Assembly (NCBI GenBank): GCA_011176545.1
Contig: DUEN01000031.1
Coordinates: 1 to 33,044, forward strand
DNA length: 33,044 nucleotides
Source of the DNA: Caldilineae bacterium
GTDB lineage: Bacteria > Chloroflexota > Anaerolineae > DUEN01
Reading direction: 5' to 3'
Position numbers and translations under genes: made by a program. The notes below the pieces were generated by a model, which saw only the letters and a list, made by a program, of their open reading frames with translations, ran no database searches and was not told where the DNA came from. Positions 16,163 to 23,480 of the stretch are shown here, one piece after another (position 1 is the stretch's first letter; every line of letters begins with the position of its first letter).

Positions 16163-16171
16163 TGCTATAAT
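16163..16171 (+). promoter_or_regulatory. Extended -10 promoter directly before the GT2 gene
   Basis: TGC plus a perfect TATAAT (16166-16171), with no good -35 box. ATG 16179 is exactly 7 nt after the hexamer, the same spacing as at 12060/12068, so a leaderless transcript is predicted. Confidence 0.7.
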
Positions 16172-16178
16172 GCGCACC

Positions 16179-16913
16179 ATGCGAGACATGATCCTGACCA
16201 TGATCCTGCCTACATACAACGAGCGGGAGAATATCCGCCCGTTGATCGAGGGCATCCTGGGCACGGTCCGGCACCCGACTCAGGTGCTGGTCGTCGATGA
16301 TGACTCGCCCGACGGCACCTGGCGGGTCGTGGAGGAGATGGCGCGGGAGGATCCCCGCATCCGCCTGCTGCGGCGTCGCGATGCCCGCGGCCTGACGTCG
16401 GCCATCGCGACGGGCATCGCCCAGGCCGACACGGAACTGGTGGGGTGGATGGACTGCGATCTCTCCATGCCGCCCGAACGGGTGGCCGATCTGGTGGATG
16501 CGGTGATGGCCGGGGCGGACATCGCCGTCGGCTCGCGGTATGTGCCAGGCGGCCGGGACGTAGGGCATGGCTGGCTCGGCAGGATGTTTAGTCGCGCCAT
16601 CAACCTGTTCGCGGCGGCCTTGTTGGGTTGGGAGATCCGGGACTATACGAGCGGGTTCGTCGTGGCGCGGCGGCGCGTGTTCGACCGGATCCCGCTGCGA
16701 GGGGATTACGGGGAGTACTGCATCGATCTACTAACCCGCGCCCTGCGATTGGGATATCGCGTGGTAGAGATCCCGTACACGTGCGTCCCGCGCCATAGCG
16801 GCGAGTCGAAGACGGCCACCAACTTCTGGGGATACATCCGACGGGGGCGTAAGTATGTCGCCACGGTGGTACGGCTGTGGTGGGAGACGCGGAGCGTGAA
16901 GCGTGGAGCGTAG
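16179..16913 (+). CDS. GT2 polyprenyl-phosphate sugar synthase (DPM1-like)
   Basis: The 244-residue product is a GT-A family 2 transferase resembling dolichyl-phosphate mannose synthase. Seen are ILPTYNERENI near the start, the nucleotide-binding VVDDDSPDGTW, the metal-binding GWMDCDLSMPPE, and the later SGFVVARRRVF. It lacks C-terminal membrane helices, like the short DPM1 type, so it should work at the inner membrane face and supply lipid-linked sugar to the GT-C enzymes encoded just upstream. Start choice: ATG 16179 fits a leaderless mRNA; ATG 16170 overlaps the -10 box, and 16188 is also possible. The final residues RSVKRGA and the stop are encoded by a 7-bp tandem repeat, so the C-terminus may vary between strains. 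Confidence 0.88.
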   Translation: MRDMILTMILPTYNERENIRPLIEGILGTVRHPTQVLVVDDDSPDGTWRVVEEMAREDPRIRLLRRRDARGLTSAIATGIAQADTELVGWMDCDLSMPPERVADLVDAVMAGADIAVGSRYVPGGRDVGHGWLGRMFSRAINLFAAALLGWEIRDYTSGFVVARRRVFDRIPLRGDYGEYCIDLLTRALRLGYRVVEIPYTCVPRHSGESKTATNFWGYIRRGRKYVATVVRLWWETRSVKRGA

Positions 16914-16953
16914 GGCGTGGGGCGTGGAGCGTGGGGCGGAGAGCGTGGAGTGT
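16891..16953 (+). repeat. Nine degenerate copies of a 7-bp tandem repeat across a stop codon
   Basis: The unit GGAGCGT repeats nine times in register with one or two changes per copy (GAAGCGT, AGGGCGT, GGGGCGT, GGGGCGG, AGAGCGT, GGAGTGT). The first copies encode the C-terminus of the GT2 protein; its TAG (16911-16913) spans units 3 and 4. The rest fills the gap before the DegT gene. Confidence 0.88.
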
Positions 16954-16985
16954 GGGGGATCATCTTTCGTGCTGTAGGAGGGGAG

Positions 16986-18227
16986 ATGCTGGAGCCGGTA
17001 GAGCTGTCGTTGTCGGAGATGGGGGACTTGGCCGAAATCATCCCGGGGCCGGAGCCGGAGCTGCAGGTGACCGTGCACCCGATCCCGCGCTTCGGCGAGC
17101 CCCCGCGGCCGCGCATCATCCCGGTGTGCGAGCCGACGCTGACGGGCAACGAGCTGAAGTATGTGACGGAGTGCATCGAGACGAATTGGATCTCGTCCAT
17201 CGGACGGTTCGTGCAGGAGTTCGAGGCCGCCTTCGCCGCCGCGTGTGGCGTCCGCTATGGGGTGGCCTGCGCCAACGGCACCGTCGCGCTCCACCTGGCG
17301 CTGGCTACGCTGGGCCTGGGGCCGGGCGATGAGGTTATCATCCCGACCTTCACCATGATCGCCACGGCCAACGCGGTCACCTATCTGGGCGCCCGCCCCG
17401 TCCTGGTCGATTCCGAGCTGGAGACCTGGAACATGGACATCAACCAGGTGGAGGACAAGATCACGCCGCGTACCAGGGCGATCGTCCCCGTGCATACGTA
17501 TGGACACCCGGTGGACATGGACGCGCTCAACGAGATCGCCGAGCGCCACAACCTGTGGGTGATCGAGGACGCGGCCGAGGCGCATGGGGCCCGATACAAG
17601 GGACGACCTGTCGGCTCGCTGGGCCATGCCGCGGCCTTCTCCTTCTACGGCAACAAGATCATCACCACGGGTGAGGGCGGCATGATCACCACCGATGACG
17701 AGGAGATCGCCCGGCTGGCGTGGAACCTGCGCGATCACGCCTTCTCCGAGGAGCGCCACTTCTGGCACAAGTTCATCGGCTTCAATTACCGCATGACGAA
17801 CCTGCAGGCGGCGGTTGGGCTGGCGCAGACGGAGCAATTGGAGCGATTCGTGGAGGCGCGGCGGGCCAACGCCGCCCGATATACCGAACGCCTGAGCAAG
17901 ATCCCGGGCATCACCACGCCGCCCGAGGCGGAATGGGCCACCAACGTGTACTGGATGTACGGCATCCTAGTCGATGAAAAGGAATTCGGCATGACCCGGG
18001 ATGAGCTGCGGCAGGCCCTGGCGCGCCGCGGCATTGAGACCCGCACTTTCTTCATCCCCATGCATTGCCAGCCAGTCTATTTCCACCAATACAAGGGCGA
18101 GCGGTATCCCCGGGCCGAGCTGCTATGCAAGCGCGGCATGTACCTGCCTTCCGCCTCCTCGTTGACGGAGAGCGATATCGACTACGTGGTGGGCGCGATC
18201 GAAGAGGCTCACCGCGAGGGACGTTGA
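16986..18227 (+). CDS. DegT/DnrJ/EryC1 family sugar aminotransferase
   Basis: The 413-residue product is a PLP-dependent enzyme of the family that aminates keto sugars on nucleotides (perosamine synthase-like). GTVALHLAL near 98-106 binds the PLP phosphate. Asp195 in WVIEDAAEAHGA contacts the pyridine nitrogen. Lys224 in SFYGNKIITTGEGGM is the expected Schiff-base lysine. The C-terminal FFIPMHCQPVY region is also typical. An N-terminal extension of about 40 residues (GPEPELQVTVHPIPRFGEPP) precedes the usual start of the fold. ATG 16986 is chosen because GGAGGGGAG is just upstream; the longer frame begins within the tandem repeat. It lies in the glycan cluster, 12 nt before the methyltransferase. 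The exact sugar is unknown. Confidence 0.9.
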   Translation: MLEPVELSLSEMGDLAEIIPGPEPELQVTVHPIPRFGEPPRPRIIPVCEPTLTGNELKYVTECIETNWISSIGRFVQEFEAAFAAACGVRYGVACANGTVALHLALATLGLGPGDEVIIPTFTMIATANAVTYLGARPVLVDSELETWNMDINQVEDKITPRTRAIVPVHTYGHPVDMDALNEIAERHNLWVIEDAAEAHGARYKGRPVGSLGHAAAFSFYGNKIITTGEGGMITTDDEEIARLAWNLRDHAFSEERHFWHKFIGFNYRMTNLQAAVGLAQTEQLERFVEARRANAARYTERLSKIPGITTPPEAEWATNVYWMYGILVDEKEFGMTRDELRQALARRGIETRTFFIPMHCQPVYFHQYKGERYPRAELLCKRGMYLPSASSLTESDIDYVVGAIEEAHREGR

Positions 18228-18239
18228 GCGACGGCGCGG

Positions 18240-18977
18240 ATGGAGCCGGAGTGCTATGCGCTTTTGCGCGCGGTGGAGGACGTGCATTGGTGGCACGTGG
18301 GCATGCGCTGTCTGGCGGCGGCATGGGCATCGGAGGGCGTGTCACCCGGTGGCCGCGCGTTGGACGTCGGCTGCGGCACGGGGCGATTCCTCACCGAGCT
18401 GCGCCGTCAGAGACAGGCGTGGGGTATCGATCACTCCCCGATGGCGGCGCAGATCTGGCGCCAGGAGAAGGTAGATGGGGTGGCACAGGCGAGGGCTCAG
18501 AGGCTGCCGTTTCCGGACGGTACGTTCGCCCTAGTCACGTGTCTGGACGTGCTCTATCATCGCGATGTGCCGGACGACCTGTGGGTGTTGCGGGAGATGG
18601 CTCGTGTGCTCCAGCCGGGAGGTGTCCTGATCCTTCGCGTACCGGCGCTGGCGTGGATGCGCACGGCGCGCGATGAGCGATTTCACACCCGACACCGTTA
18701 CGGACGTGAGGAGCTCGCCCGGCTCGTCGAGACGGCGGGGTTGACCGTCGAGCGGCTGAGCTATGTGAATGCCTTGCTGCTCCCGTTGGCGATCATCCAG
18801 CGCTGGCTGGGGCATCGGTTCGCCATCTGCAAGGATATAGGGGACCGCGTGCCGCCGTGGATCTTAAACGGGATGGCACGGGCCATCTTGGGGATCGAGG
18901 CGTGGTGGCTGCGCGGGCATGACCTGCCTATCGGCCTCAGCCTGCTCTGCCGGGCGCGCAAGCCATCTGGAGGATAG
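18240..18977 (+). CDS. Class I SAM-dependent methyltransferase
   Basis: The 245-residue product has the Rossmann methyltransferase motif ALDVGCGTGRFL near residue 40, an acidic second-strand end (GIDHSP), the post-motif LPFPDGTFALVTCLDVLYH and MARVLQPGGVLILRVP. The N-terminal EDVHWWHVGMR is seen in methyltransferases of polysaccharide clusters. A hydrophobic stretch near 175-187 (NALLLPLAIIQRWL) may contact the membrane. It follows the aminotransferase gene by 12 nt with only a weak ribosome site, so it is probably coupled to it. The likely substrate is a sugar or lipid-linked glycan, by context only. It ends 6 bp from the convergent zinc-ribbon gene. Confidence 0.85.
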   Translation: MEPECYALLRAVEDVHWWHVGMRCLAAAWASEGVSPGGRALDVGCGTGRFLTELRRQRQAWGIDHSPMAAQIWRQEKVDGVAQARAQRLPFPDGTFALVTCLDVLYHRDVPDDLWVLREMARVLQPGGVLILRVPALAWMRTARDERFHTRHRYGREELARLVETAGLTVERLSYVNALLLPLAIIQRWLGHRFAICKDIGDRVPPWILNGMARAILGIEAWWLRGHDLPIGLSLLCRARKPSGG

Positions 18978-18983
18978 GCGAAC

Positions 18984-19496
18984 CTACTCGCTTTTGCCCA
19001 GTGGGGCGGTCTCCAGAGGTAATGACTCCCTCAACTCGTGAGACCTTCGTGAGGGCTCGCGCGCACAATAGGGACAGATGACCCAATCCAGGGCCATGAG
19101 TTTCCCACAGTAGGGGCATGGCGTCTTGAGGGTCTCGCGGCAATAGGGACACGCTCGCCAGTCAGCCTGGACGGGGCGCTGGCAATTCGGACAGGCGGGC
19201 TGCTCCTCGATATCACGCAGCAGGGCCTCCTCCTCCAGGGCGCGTTCATAGGCCTCGGCCAGGGTCTCCTTGGGACGCAATAGGAGATACAGCACCAGTC
19301 CGGCCCCGAGGAAGGGGGTGAACAGGAGGACCAGCAGCGTGGCCAGGATCTGGGCGAACACATCGCGCGTGCGGGCGCGGATATCCCGAAACGTCCAGAT
19401 CACCAGGCTGATCCAGAAGGCGAAGAAGAAGGCGCCAGCCAGGGCCAGGATGACCTGGAGCACGACGCCGATGGTGTTCATGAGGTCAGGCGACAT
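18984..19496 (-). CDS. Membrane protein with double zinc ribbon
   Basis: The 170-residue product has two hydrophobic helices (about 8-35 and 48-73), a short charged helical segment, and then four CxxC motifs at 102-105, 116-119, 127-130 and 141-144 (CPNC, CPYC, CPYC, CPYC), which make two rubredoxin-like zinc knuckles. The C-terminal part should face the cytoplasm. I cannot assign a function; double zinc ribbons often mediate protein contacts. GGGGAGG (complement of 19508-19514) lies 11 nt before the ATG at 19496; an ATG at 19481 is an alternative. A minus-strand TATAAT at 19534-19529 probably drives it. Confidence 0.8.
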   Translation of the reverse strand: MSPDLMNTIGVVLQVILALAGAFFFAFWISLVIWTFRDIRARTRDVFAQILATLLVLLFTPFLGAGLVLYLLLRPKETLAEAYERALEEEALLRDIEEQPACPNCQRPVQADWRACPYCRETLKTPCPYCGKLMALDWVICPYCAREPSRRSHELRESLPLETAPLGKSE

Positions 19497-19528
19497 CGCG
19501 TGGGAGACCTCCCCGACAAGATAAACCC

Positions 19529-19534
19529 ATTATA
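19529..19534 (-). promoter_or_regulatory. -10 box of the zinc-ribbon gene
   Basis: A perfect TATAAT on the minus strand ends 32 nt before the ATG at 19496. The hexamer 17 bp upstream (TTTGCC) matches the -35 consensus at only three positions. Confidence 0.55.
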
Positions 19535-19581
19535 TCCGACCCGAAGAGCCAGGGCAAACATCGCTGTTCGGCCTGCAAGTG

Positions 19582-19614
19582 AGAAGCCGGGGTTCTCCAA
19601 GAGCCTCGGCTTCT
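19582..19614. repeat. Hairpin element upstream of radC
   Basis: AGAAGCCG (19582-19589) pairs exactly with CGGCTTCT (19607-19614), with further pairing inward. It lies 32 nt before the radC start with no T-tract, so it is either a dispersed palindrome or part of the radC leader. Confidence 0.55.
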
Positions 19615-19646
19615 GGTCACCATGTAGCCACAGTCCGGAGGATGGG

Positions 19647-20360
19647 ATGAGCGTCGAACCCCAGGAGCGCGTGGAATATCGTCCCATGATCCGTGATCTC
19701 CCGGTAAGCGAGCGGCCGCGCGAGCGGTTGAAGCACTATGGCGCGGGGGCCCTCTCCACGAGCGAGCTGCTGGCGATCATCCTCCGCGTCGGCGTGCAGG
19801 GGGAGAGCGTGGTCCAGGTGGCGAATCGTCTGTTGGCCCAATATGGGGGGCTGGCCGGCTTGGCCCGCGCCAGCTTCGCCGATCTGTGCGCGGAGCGCGG
19901 CGTCGGCGAGGCGAAGGCCGCGCAGCTCAAGGCGGCGCTGGAATTAGGCCGGCGGCTCCTGGTGGCCTCGCCTCAGGATCGGCCGCAGGTGACGTCGCCC
20001 GCGGACGCGGCCAACCTGGTCTCTCTGGACATGAGCGTCCTGGAACAGGAGGAGATGCGGGTCCTCCTGTTGGACACGCGAAATCGGGTCCTGGCCATCG
20101 AGACCGTCTATAAGGGCTCGCTGAACTCGGCGGTCGTGCGCATCGGCGAGCTGTTCCGGGGGGCCATTCGGGCGAACAGCGCCGCGATCATCCTGGTCCA
20201 CAACCATCCATCGGGCGATCCGTCGCCGAGCCCTGAGGACATCCGGCTCACCCGTGATGCGATCCAGGCGGGAAAGTTGTTGGGCATCGAGGTGCTGGAT
20301 CACCTCATCATTGGTCAGGGGAAGTACGTCAGCCTCAAGGAGCGCGGCCTGGGCTTCTGA
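19647..20360 (+). CDS. radC: RadC family JAB/MPN-domain protein
   Basis: The 237-residue product has the helix-hairpin-helix-like N-terminal part (about 10-105; [20 protein letters not shown]) and the JAMM metalloprotease-like fold. Glu152, then His185, His187, Ser195 and Asp198 in the HxHx7SxxD motif ([15 protein letters not shown]) are all present, so the metal site is intact. RadC was once linked to DNA repair, but its real role is unsettled. GGAGG at 19637-19641 fixes the start at ATG 19647; an open frame back to 19500 runs through the promoter region and hairpin and is not supported. It lies 25 nt before the Gfo/Idh gene and probably shares its transcript. Confidence 0.93.
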   Translation: MSVEPQERVEYRPMIRDLPVSERPRERLKHYGAGALSTSELLAIILRVGVQGESVVQVANRLLAQYGGLAGLARASFADLCAERGVGEAKAAQLKAALELGRRLLVASPQDRPQVTSPADAANLVSLDMSVLEQEEMRVLLLDTRNRVLAIETVYKGSLNSAVVRIGELFRGAIRANSAAIILVHNHPSGDPSPSPEDIRLTRDAIQAGKLLGIEVLDHLIIGQGKYVSLKERGLGF

Positions 20361-20385
20361 GGCCCGGGCCTGGAAAGGAGAGCAC

Positions 20386-21390
20386 ATGATCCGGGTAGGT
20401 ATCGTCGGGATGGGGATTCGTGGTATGATGTACGCCCGCGCGGTCAACGAGTCCGGCCTGGGACGTGTGGAAGCCGTCTGTGACATCAGCGAGCGCTCCC
20501 GGGAGTCGGCTAAGGCGCTGGACATCCCGGTTTACGCATCGCATCAGGAGCTCTACGAGCGCGCGACGCTGGACGCTGTCATCATCGCCACGCCGGATTT
20601 CGCCCATCGGGAGCCGGCGGTGGACGCGGCCGCGCGTGGCCTGCATCTGATGATCGAGAAGCCTCTGGCGACTTCGCTGGAGGACGCGGCGGCGATCCGT
20701 GATGCCGTGCGAGACGCGGGCGTGCGCTGCATGATCGCCTTCGAGAACCGCTGGAACCCGGCGTTCGTCCAGGCGCGGGCGGCCATCGCTCGCGGCGAGG
20801 TGGGGGCCGTTCGCTGGATCAACGCGCGTTTGAACGACACCATCTGGGTGCCGACGGGGATGCTGGGGTGGGCCGCGCGCTCAAGCCCCGGCTGGTTCCT
20901 GCTGCCCCATATCGCCGACCTGGCGATGTGGCTGTCGGGAGCGCGGCCGCGTCGCGTCTACGCGGCGGGCCTGCGTGGACAATTGAGCGAGCGCGGCGTC
21001 GATACCTGGGACGCGTTGCACGTGCTCGTCGAGTGGGAACCGCCGATGACGACGGTCTTCGAGGTGGCGTGGACGTTGCCCGAATCGCTGCCGAACGTGT
21101 ACGACTTTAAGTTCGAGCTGGTGGGCGAAAGCGGGGCCCTGTTCATCGACACGCAGGATCAGATGGTCCATCAGGCCGGCGAGCGATGGACCTATCCGGG
21201 AACGCTGGTGAGCGAGATCGACGGCCGGCTGCAGGGGTTCCCCATCTGGATGACGCAGCGGTGGCTGCGCGGGTTGGCAGAAGGGGCGGATCTGGAGCCC
21301 GGCGTCGATCAGGGATACGCGGTGACCCGGCTCTGTTGGGCCGCACACCGTTCCGCCGAGGTCGGAGAGCCTATAGAGGTGGGGGGCTGA
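20386..21390 (+). CDS. Gfo/Idh/MocA family NAD(P)-dependent oxidoreductase
   Basis: The 334-residue product has an N-terminal Rossmann fold with GIVGMGIRG near 5-13, the ATPDFAH strand near 68-74, and the conserved EKPLATS at 91-97, whose lysine is a catalytic residue in this family. The C-terminal half is the usual alpha/beta domain (PHIADLAMWLSGARPRRVYA). Members oxidise or reduce hydroxyl groups on sugars, inositols or sugar nucleotides; the substrate is not evident. AAAGGAGAG (20374-20382) marks the start. An upstream frame overlapping radC is a shadow. Confidence 0.9.
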   Translation: MIRVGIVGMGIRGMMYARAVNESGLGRVEAVCDISERSRESAKALDIPVYASHQELYERATLDAVIIATPDFAHREPAVDAAARGLHLMIEKPLATSLEDAAAIRDAVRDAGVRCMIAFENRWNPAFVQARAAIARGEVGAVRWINARLNDTIWVPTGMLGWAARSSPGWFLLPHIADLAMWLSGARPRRVYAAGLRGQLSERGVDTWDALHVLVEWEPPMTTVFEVAWTLPESLPNVYDFKFELVGESGALFIDTQDQMVHQAGERWTYPGTLVSEIDGRLQGFPIWMTQRWLRGLAEGADLEPGVDQGYAVTRLCWAAHRSAEVGEPIEVGG

Positions 21391-21471
21391 GCCGCTTCGT
21401 GATTCTTAAGGTGATCCCCGAGAGCCCATCGACTCTGGGCCGGGATAGCTGAGACGGCTTCCTCAATCTGG

Positions 21472-21519
21472 AGAAGAGGGCCTGGGAGGGGTTTGGCGGC
21501 GACGCAAAATCCCTCTTCT
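21472..21519. repeat. Inverted repeat with G-rich loop
   Basis: AGAAGAGGG (21472-21480) and CCCTCTTCT (21511-21519) pair perfectly around a 30-nt GC-rich loop. The first arm and the bases after it resemble the right arm of the palindrome at 27-56. Confidence 0.6.
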
Positions 21520-21663
21520 TTAGTGCCTCCAGCGAAGCGAATTGGGGAGGGAGGACTACAGAGGAGCGCGGTCCCCCGGATATCTTTTCCTGAAGGTGTC
21601 CCTTGTCGATGCACTAGGACAAAGGTACTGGTCTTGGCTCTTCTTTATCACCTAGCAGGGCTA

Positions 21664-21693
21664 TAGACATGGCCAGGCGCATATGCGTACAAT
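21664..21693 (+). promoter_or_regulatory. Candidate promoter of the subtilase, spacer holds a palindrome
   Basis: TAGACA (21664-21669) and TACAAT (21688-21693) lie 18 bp apart. The 10-bp perfect palindrome CGCATATGCG (21678-21687) fills the end of the spacer and abuts the -10 box, where a repressor or activator could bind. The leader would be about 145 nt. Confidence 0.5.
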
Positions 21694-21720
21694 GGCTTAA
21701 GGGAAGAACGTGGTTCATCA

Positions 21721-21743
21721 GGGCATGGCGCCGTCGTGCTCCT
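21721..21743. repeat. Second copy of the dispersed GGCGCCGTCG element
   Basis: It matches 12141-12163 at 21 of 23 positions, with 17 bases identical from 21727. Here it lies in the untranslated leader of the subtilase; the other copy is inside a glycosyltransferase gene. Confidence 0.65.
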
Positions 21744-21843
21744 GGTGGAGCGACTCCCTCTCGGTGCGAGGTCTCTTCCGATACTCTGCGGCCGAGAAGG
21801 ATCTCCTTGAGAGGTGCTTTGAACACATTTGTGGGAGGTTGCC

Positions 21844-23379
21844 ATGGCTGTTGCGTCTCTGAGCCCTGAGATGAGGATTCGGGCGAGCTGGTGGCAGTGG
21901 ATACTTCGGCTGGTGTTGATCGTGGGGCTCTTGTTGCCCTTGTTGGGCAGCGCGACCCCGGCGGCGAGCGGTGACCTGGTACGCGTCATCGTCCAGCGCG
22001 CGAATACGTCTCAGGCTGCGGAGGCGTTCGTCCGCTCCCTGGGCGGGGAAGTCCTCATGGATCTCCACCTGATCAATGCCTTCGTCGCCAAGGTGCCACA
22101 GCAGGCGCTCTCTCTCCTGGCCGAGCACCCCGATGTACGGCATGTCTCCATTGATGGTCCTCTGACGCGTCACGGGAAGATGGACGAGGACGCGTTTTGG
22201 AAAGAGTTGGAGAACACGTACAACCTATCCGTAGAGGCCCACAAGGCGTGGAAGAGGGGGCTTTTCGGAGAGGGCATCACGGTAGCCGTTGTGGACAGCG
22301 GCGTTGAAAAGCACACGGCGAGGGGGAGGATCATAAGCGACTTCGGCGATGGGGTCGGCAAGCGACTGAGAGTGCGCGTGAGCACATCCACGCTCAGCCC
22401 TCACCCGAACGACCGTTACGGCCATGGCACGGCGGTGGCAGGCATCATCGGGGGCGATGGCGCGATCTCGGAGGGTAAGTACGTCGGCATCGCGCCGCGC
22501 GTGACCCTCGTCAGCGTCAAGGTCGGCGGCGACGATGGCACGGGTTACGAATCTGACCTGGTGGCTGGCCTTCAGTGGCTGTACGACCACAAGGACGAGC
22601 TGGGGGTGCGGGTCATCAACCTCTCCGTGACGGCCGCCACGTGGAGCTCATACCACGAGAGCCCGTTAGACGCGGCCGTGGAGGTCATGTGGTTCAATGG
22701 CTTCGTCGTGGTCGTGGCGGCAGGCAACAACGGTGATGGCATCCTGTACCCGCCGGCCAATGATCCCTTCGTCATCACGGTCGGCGCCGTCAACGAGCAT
22801 GGCACGCCGAGGATCAAGGACGATACGATCCCCGAGTGGTCGGCGTGGGGCACGGATGAGGCGGGCCGGGTGAAGCCGGACCTGGTGGCTCCTGGCGTGC
22901 GCCTGGTGACCACGTTAGCGCCTCGCTCCGTCTTCAGCGAGGAACATGAGGAATGGGTCGTAGACGATTATTACATCCGCTTCTCGGGCACCTCGGCCTC
23001 GGCCGCTGTCGTCTCCGGCGCTGTCGCCCTGTTGCTGCAGAAGGAGCCGGATCTGACGCCTGATCAGGTGAAGTATCGCCTCTGGGCGTCCGCCCGCTCC
23101 TGGCCGAACATGAATGAGCGGGCCGGACATGGGTATCTCAGCGTCGCCCGGGCGTTAAAGCTCCGCACGACGGAGTCCGCCAATGAGGGCGTGCAGATCA
23201 GCGAATTCCTGACGCCGCCTGATACGCCGATCTACTGGGATGGCGTGAACTGGGGCGGTGTGAACTGGGGCGGCGTCAATTGGGGCGGTGTGAACTGGGG
23301 CGGCGTTAACTGGGGTGGCGTGAATTGGGGCGGTGTGAACTGGGGCGGCGTCAACTGGGGAGCGAACTTCGAGGATTGA
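21844..23379 (+). CDS. Secreted subtilisin-like (S8) protease with NWGGV repeat tail
   Basis: The 511-residue product begins with a signal-type segment (about 17-42; hydrophobic core LRLVLIVGLLLPLLG, then ATPAASG). An inhibitor I9-like propeptide follows (about 43-104, VRVIVQRANTSQAAEAF). The S8 catalytic triad is complete: Asp151 (VAVVDSGV), His194 (RYGHGTAVAG) and Ser384 (RFSGTSASAA), with the oxyanion Asn in AAGNNGD. After the catalytic domain comes a short linker (about 440-465) and then eight copies of the pentapeptide GVNWG, ending in ANFED. ATG 21844 has GGGAGG 5 nt before it; a TTG at 21829 overlaps that site. The enzyme should be exported and self-processed. The role of the Trp-rich tail is unknown; surface attachment or glycan binding are guesses. 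Confidence 0.92.
   Translation: MAVASLSPEMRIRASWWQWILRLVLIVGLLLPLLGSATPAASGDLVRVIVQRANTSQAAEAFVRSLGGEVLMDLHLINAFVAKVPQQALSLLAEHPDVRHVSIDGPLTRHGKMDEDAFWKELENTYNLSVEAHKAWKRGLFGEGITVAVVDSGVEKHTARGRIISDFGDGVGKRLRVRVSTSTLSPHPNDRYGHGTAVAGIIGGDGAISEGKYVGIAPRVTLVSVKVGGDDGTGYESDLVAGLQWLYDHKDELGVRVINLSVTAATWSSYHESPLDAAVEVMWFNGFVVVVAAGNNGDGILYPPANDPFVITVGAVNEHGTPRIKDDTIPEWSAWGTDEAGRVKPDLVAPGVRLVTTLAPRSVFSEEHEEWVVDDYYIRFSGTSASAAVVSGAVALLLQKEPDLTPDQVKYRLWASARSWPNMNERAGHGYLSVARALKLRTTESANEGVQISEFLTPPDTPIYWDGVNWGGVNWGGVNWGGVNWGGVNWGGVNWGGVNWGGVNWGANFED
23242..23361 (+). repeat. Eight tandem 15-bp repeats encoding GVNWG
   Basis: The unit is GGYGTNAAYTGGGGN. Units 2, 4 and 7 are identical; the others differ only at third codon positions, so all eight encode Gly-Val-Asn-Trp-Gly without change. 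The last unit ends in GGA and leads into the closing ANFED residues. Confidence 0.95.
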
Positions 23380-23410
23380 TCCCCTGACGGTGACAAGAGC
23401 CAAGTGAGAG

Positions 23411-23453
23411 GGCTGCCCGTCCATATCTGGTTCGTCCGATAGCGGGCAGCCTT
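23411..23453 (+). terminator. Probable terminator after the subtilase
   Basis: A 9-bp perfect stem (GGCTGCCCG with CGGGCAGCC) with a 23-nt loop ends at 23451, followed by only TTCGTC. The weak U-tract makes termination partial at best, so read-through into the next gene is possible. Confidence 0.5.
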
Positions 23454-23480
23454 CGTCATCCTGGGGGGAGGGTGAATCCT

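Larger units (their letters stand above)
21391..21843. other. Intergenic region with palindromes and the subtilase promoter
   Basis: No supported gene. It holds a 9-bp inverted repeat (21472-21480 with 21511-21519), a promoter candidate at 21664-21693, and a dispersed repeat copy at 21721-21743. Open frames of 66-100 codons across it share no family features and cross these elements. Confidence 0.6.

Noticed and set aside
16731-17837. 368-codon minus-strand open frame
   Set aside because: It crosses the GT2 end, the 7-bp repeat and the DegT gene on the opposite strand, and has no recognisable domain.
23242-23361. CRISPR array
   Set aside because: The repeats are directly adjacent 15-bp coding units without spacers, in frame with the subtilase.
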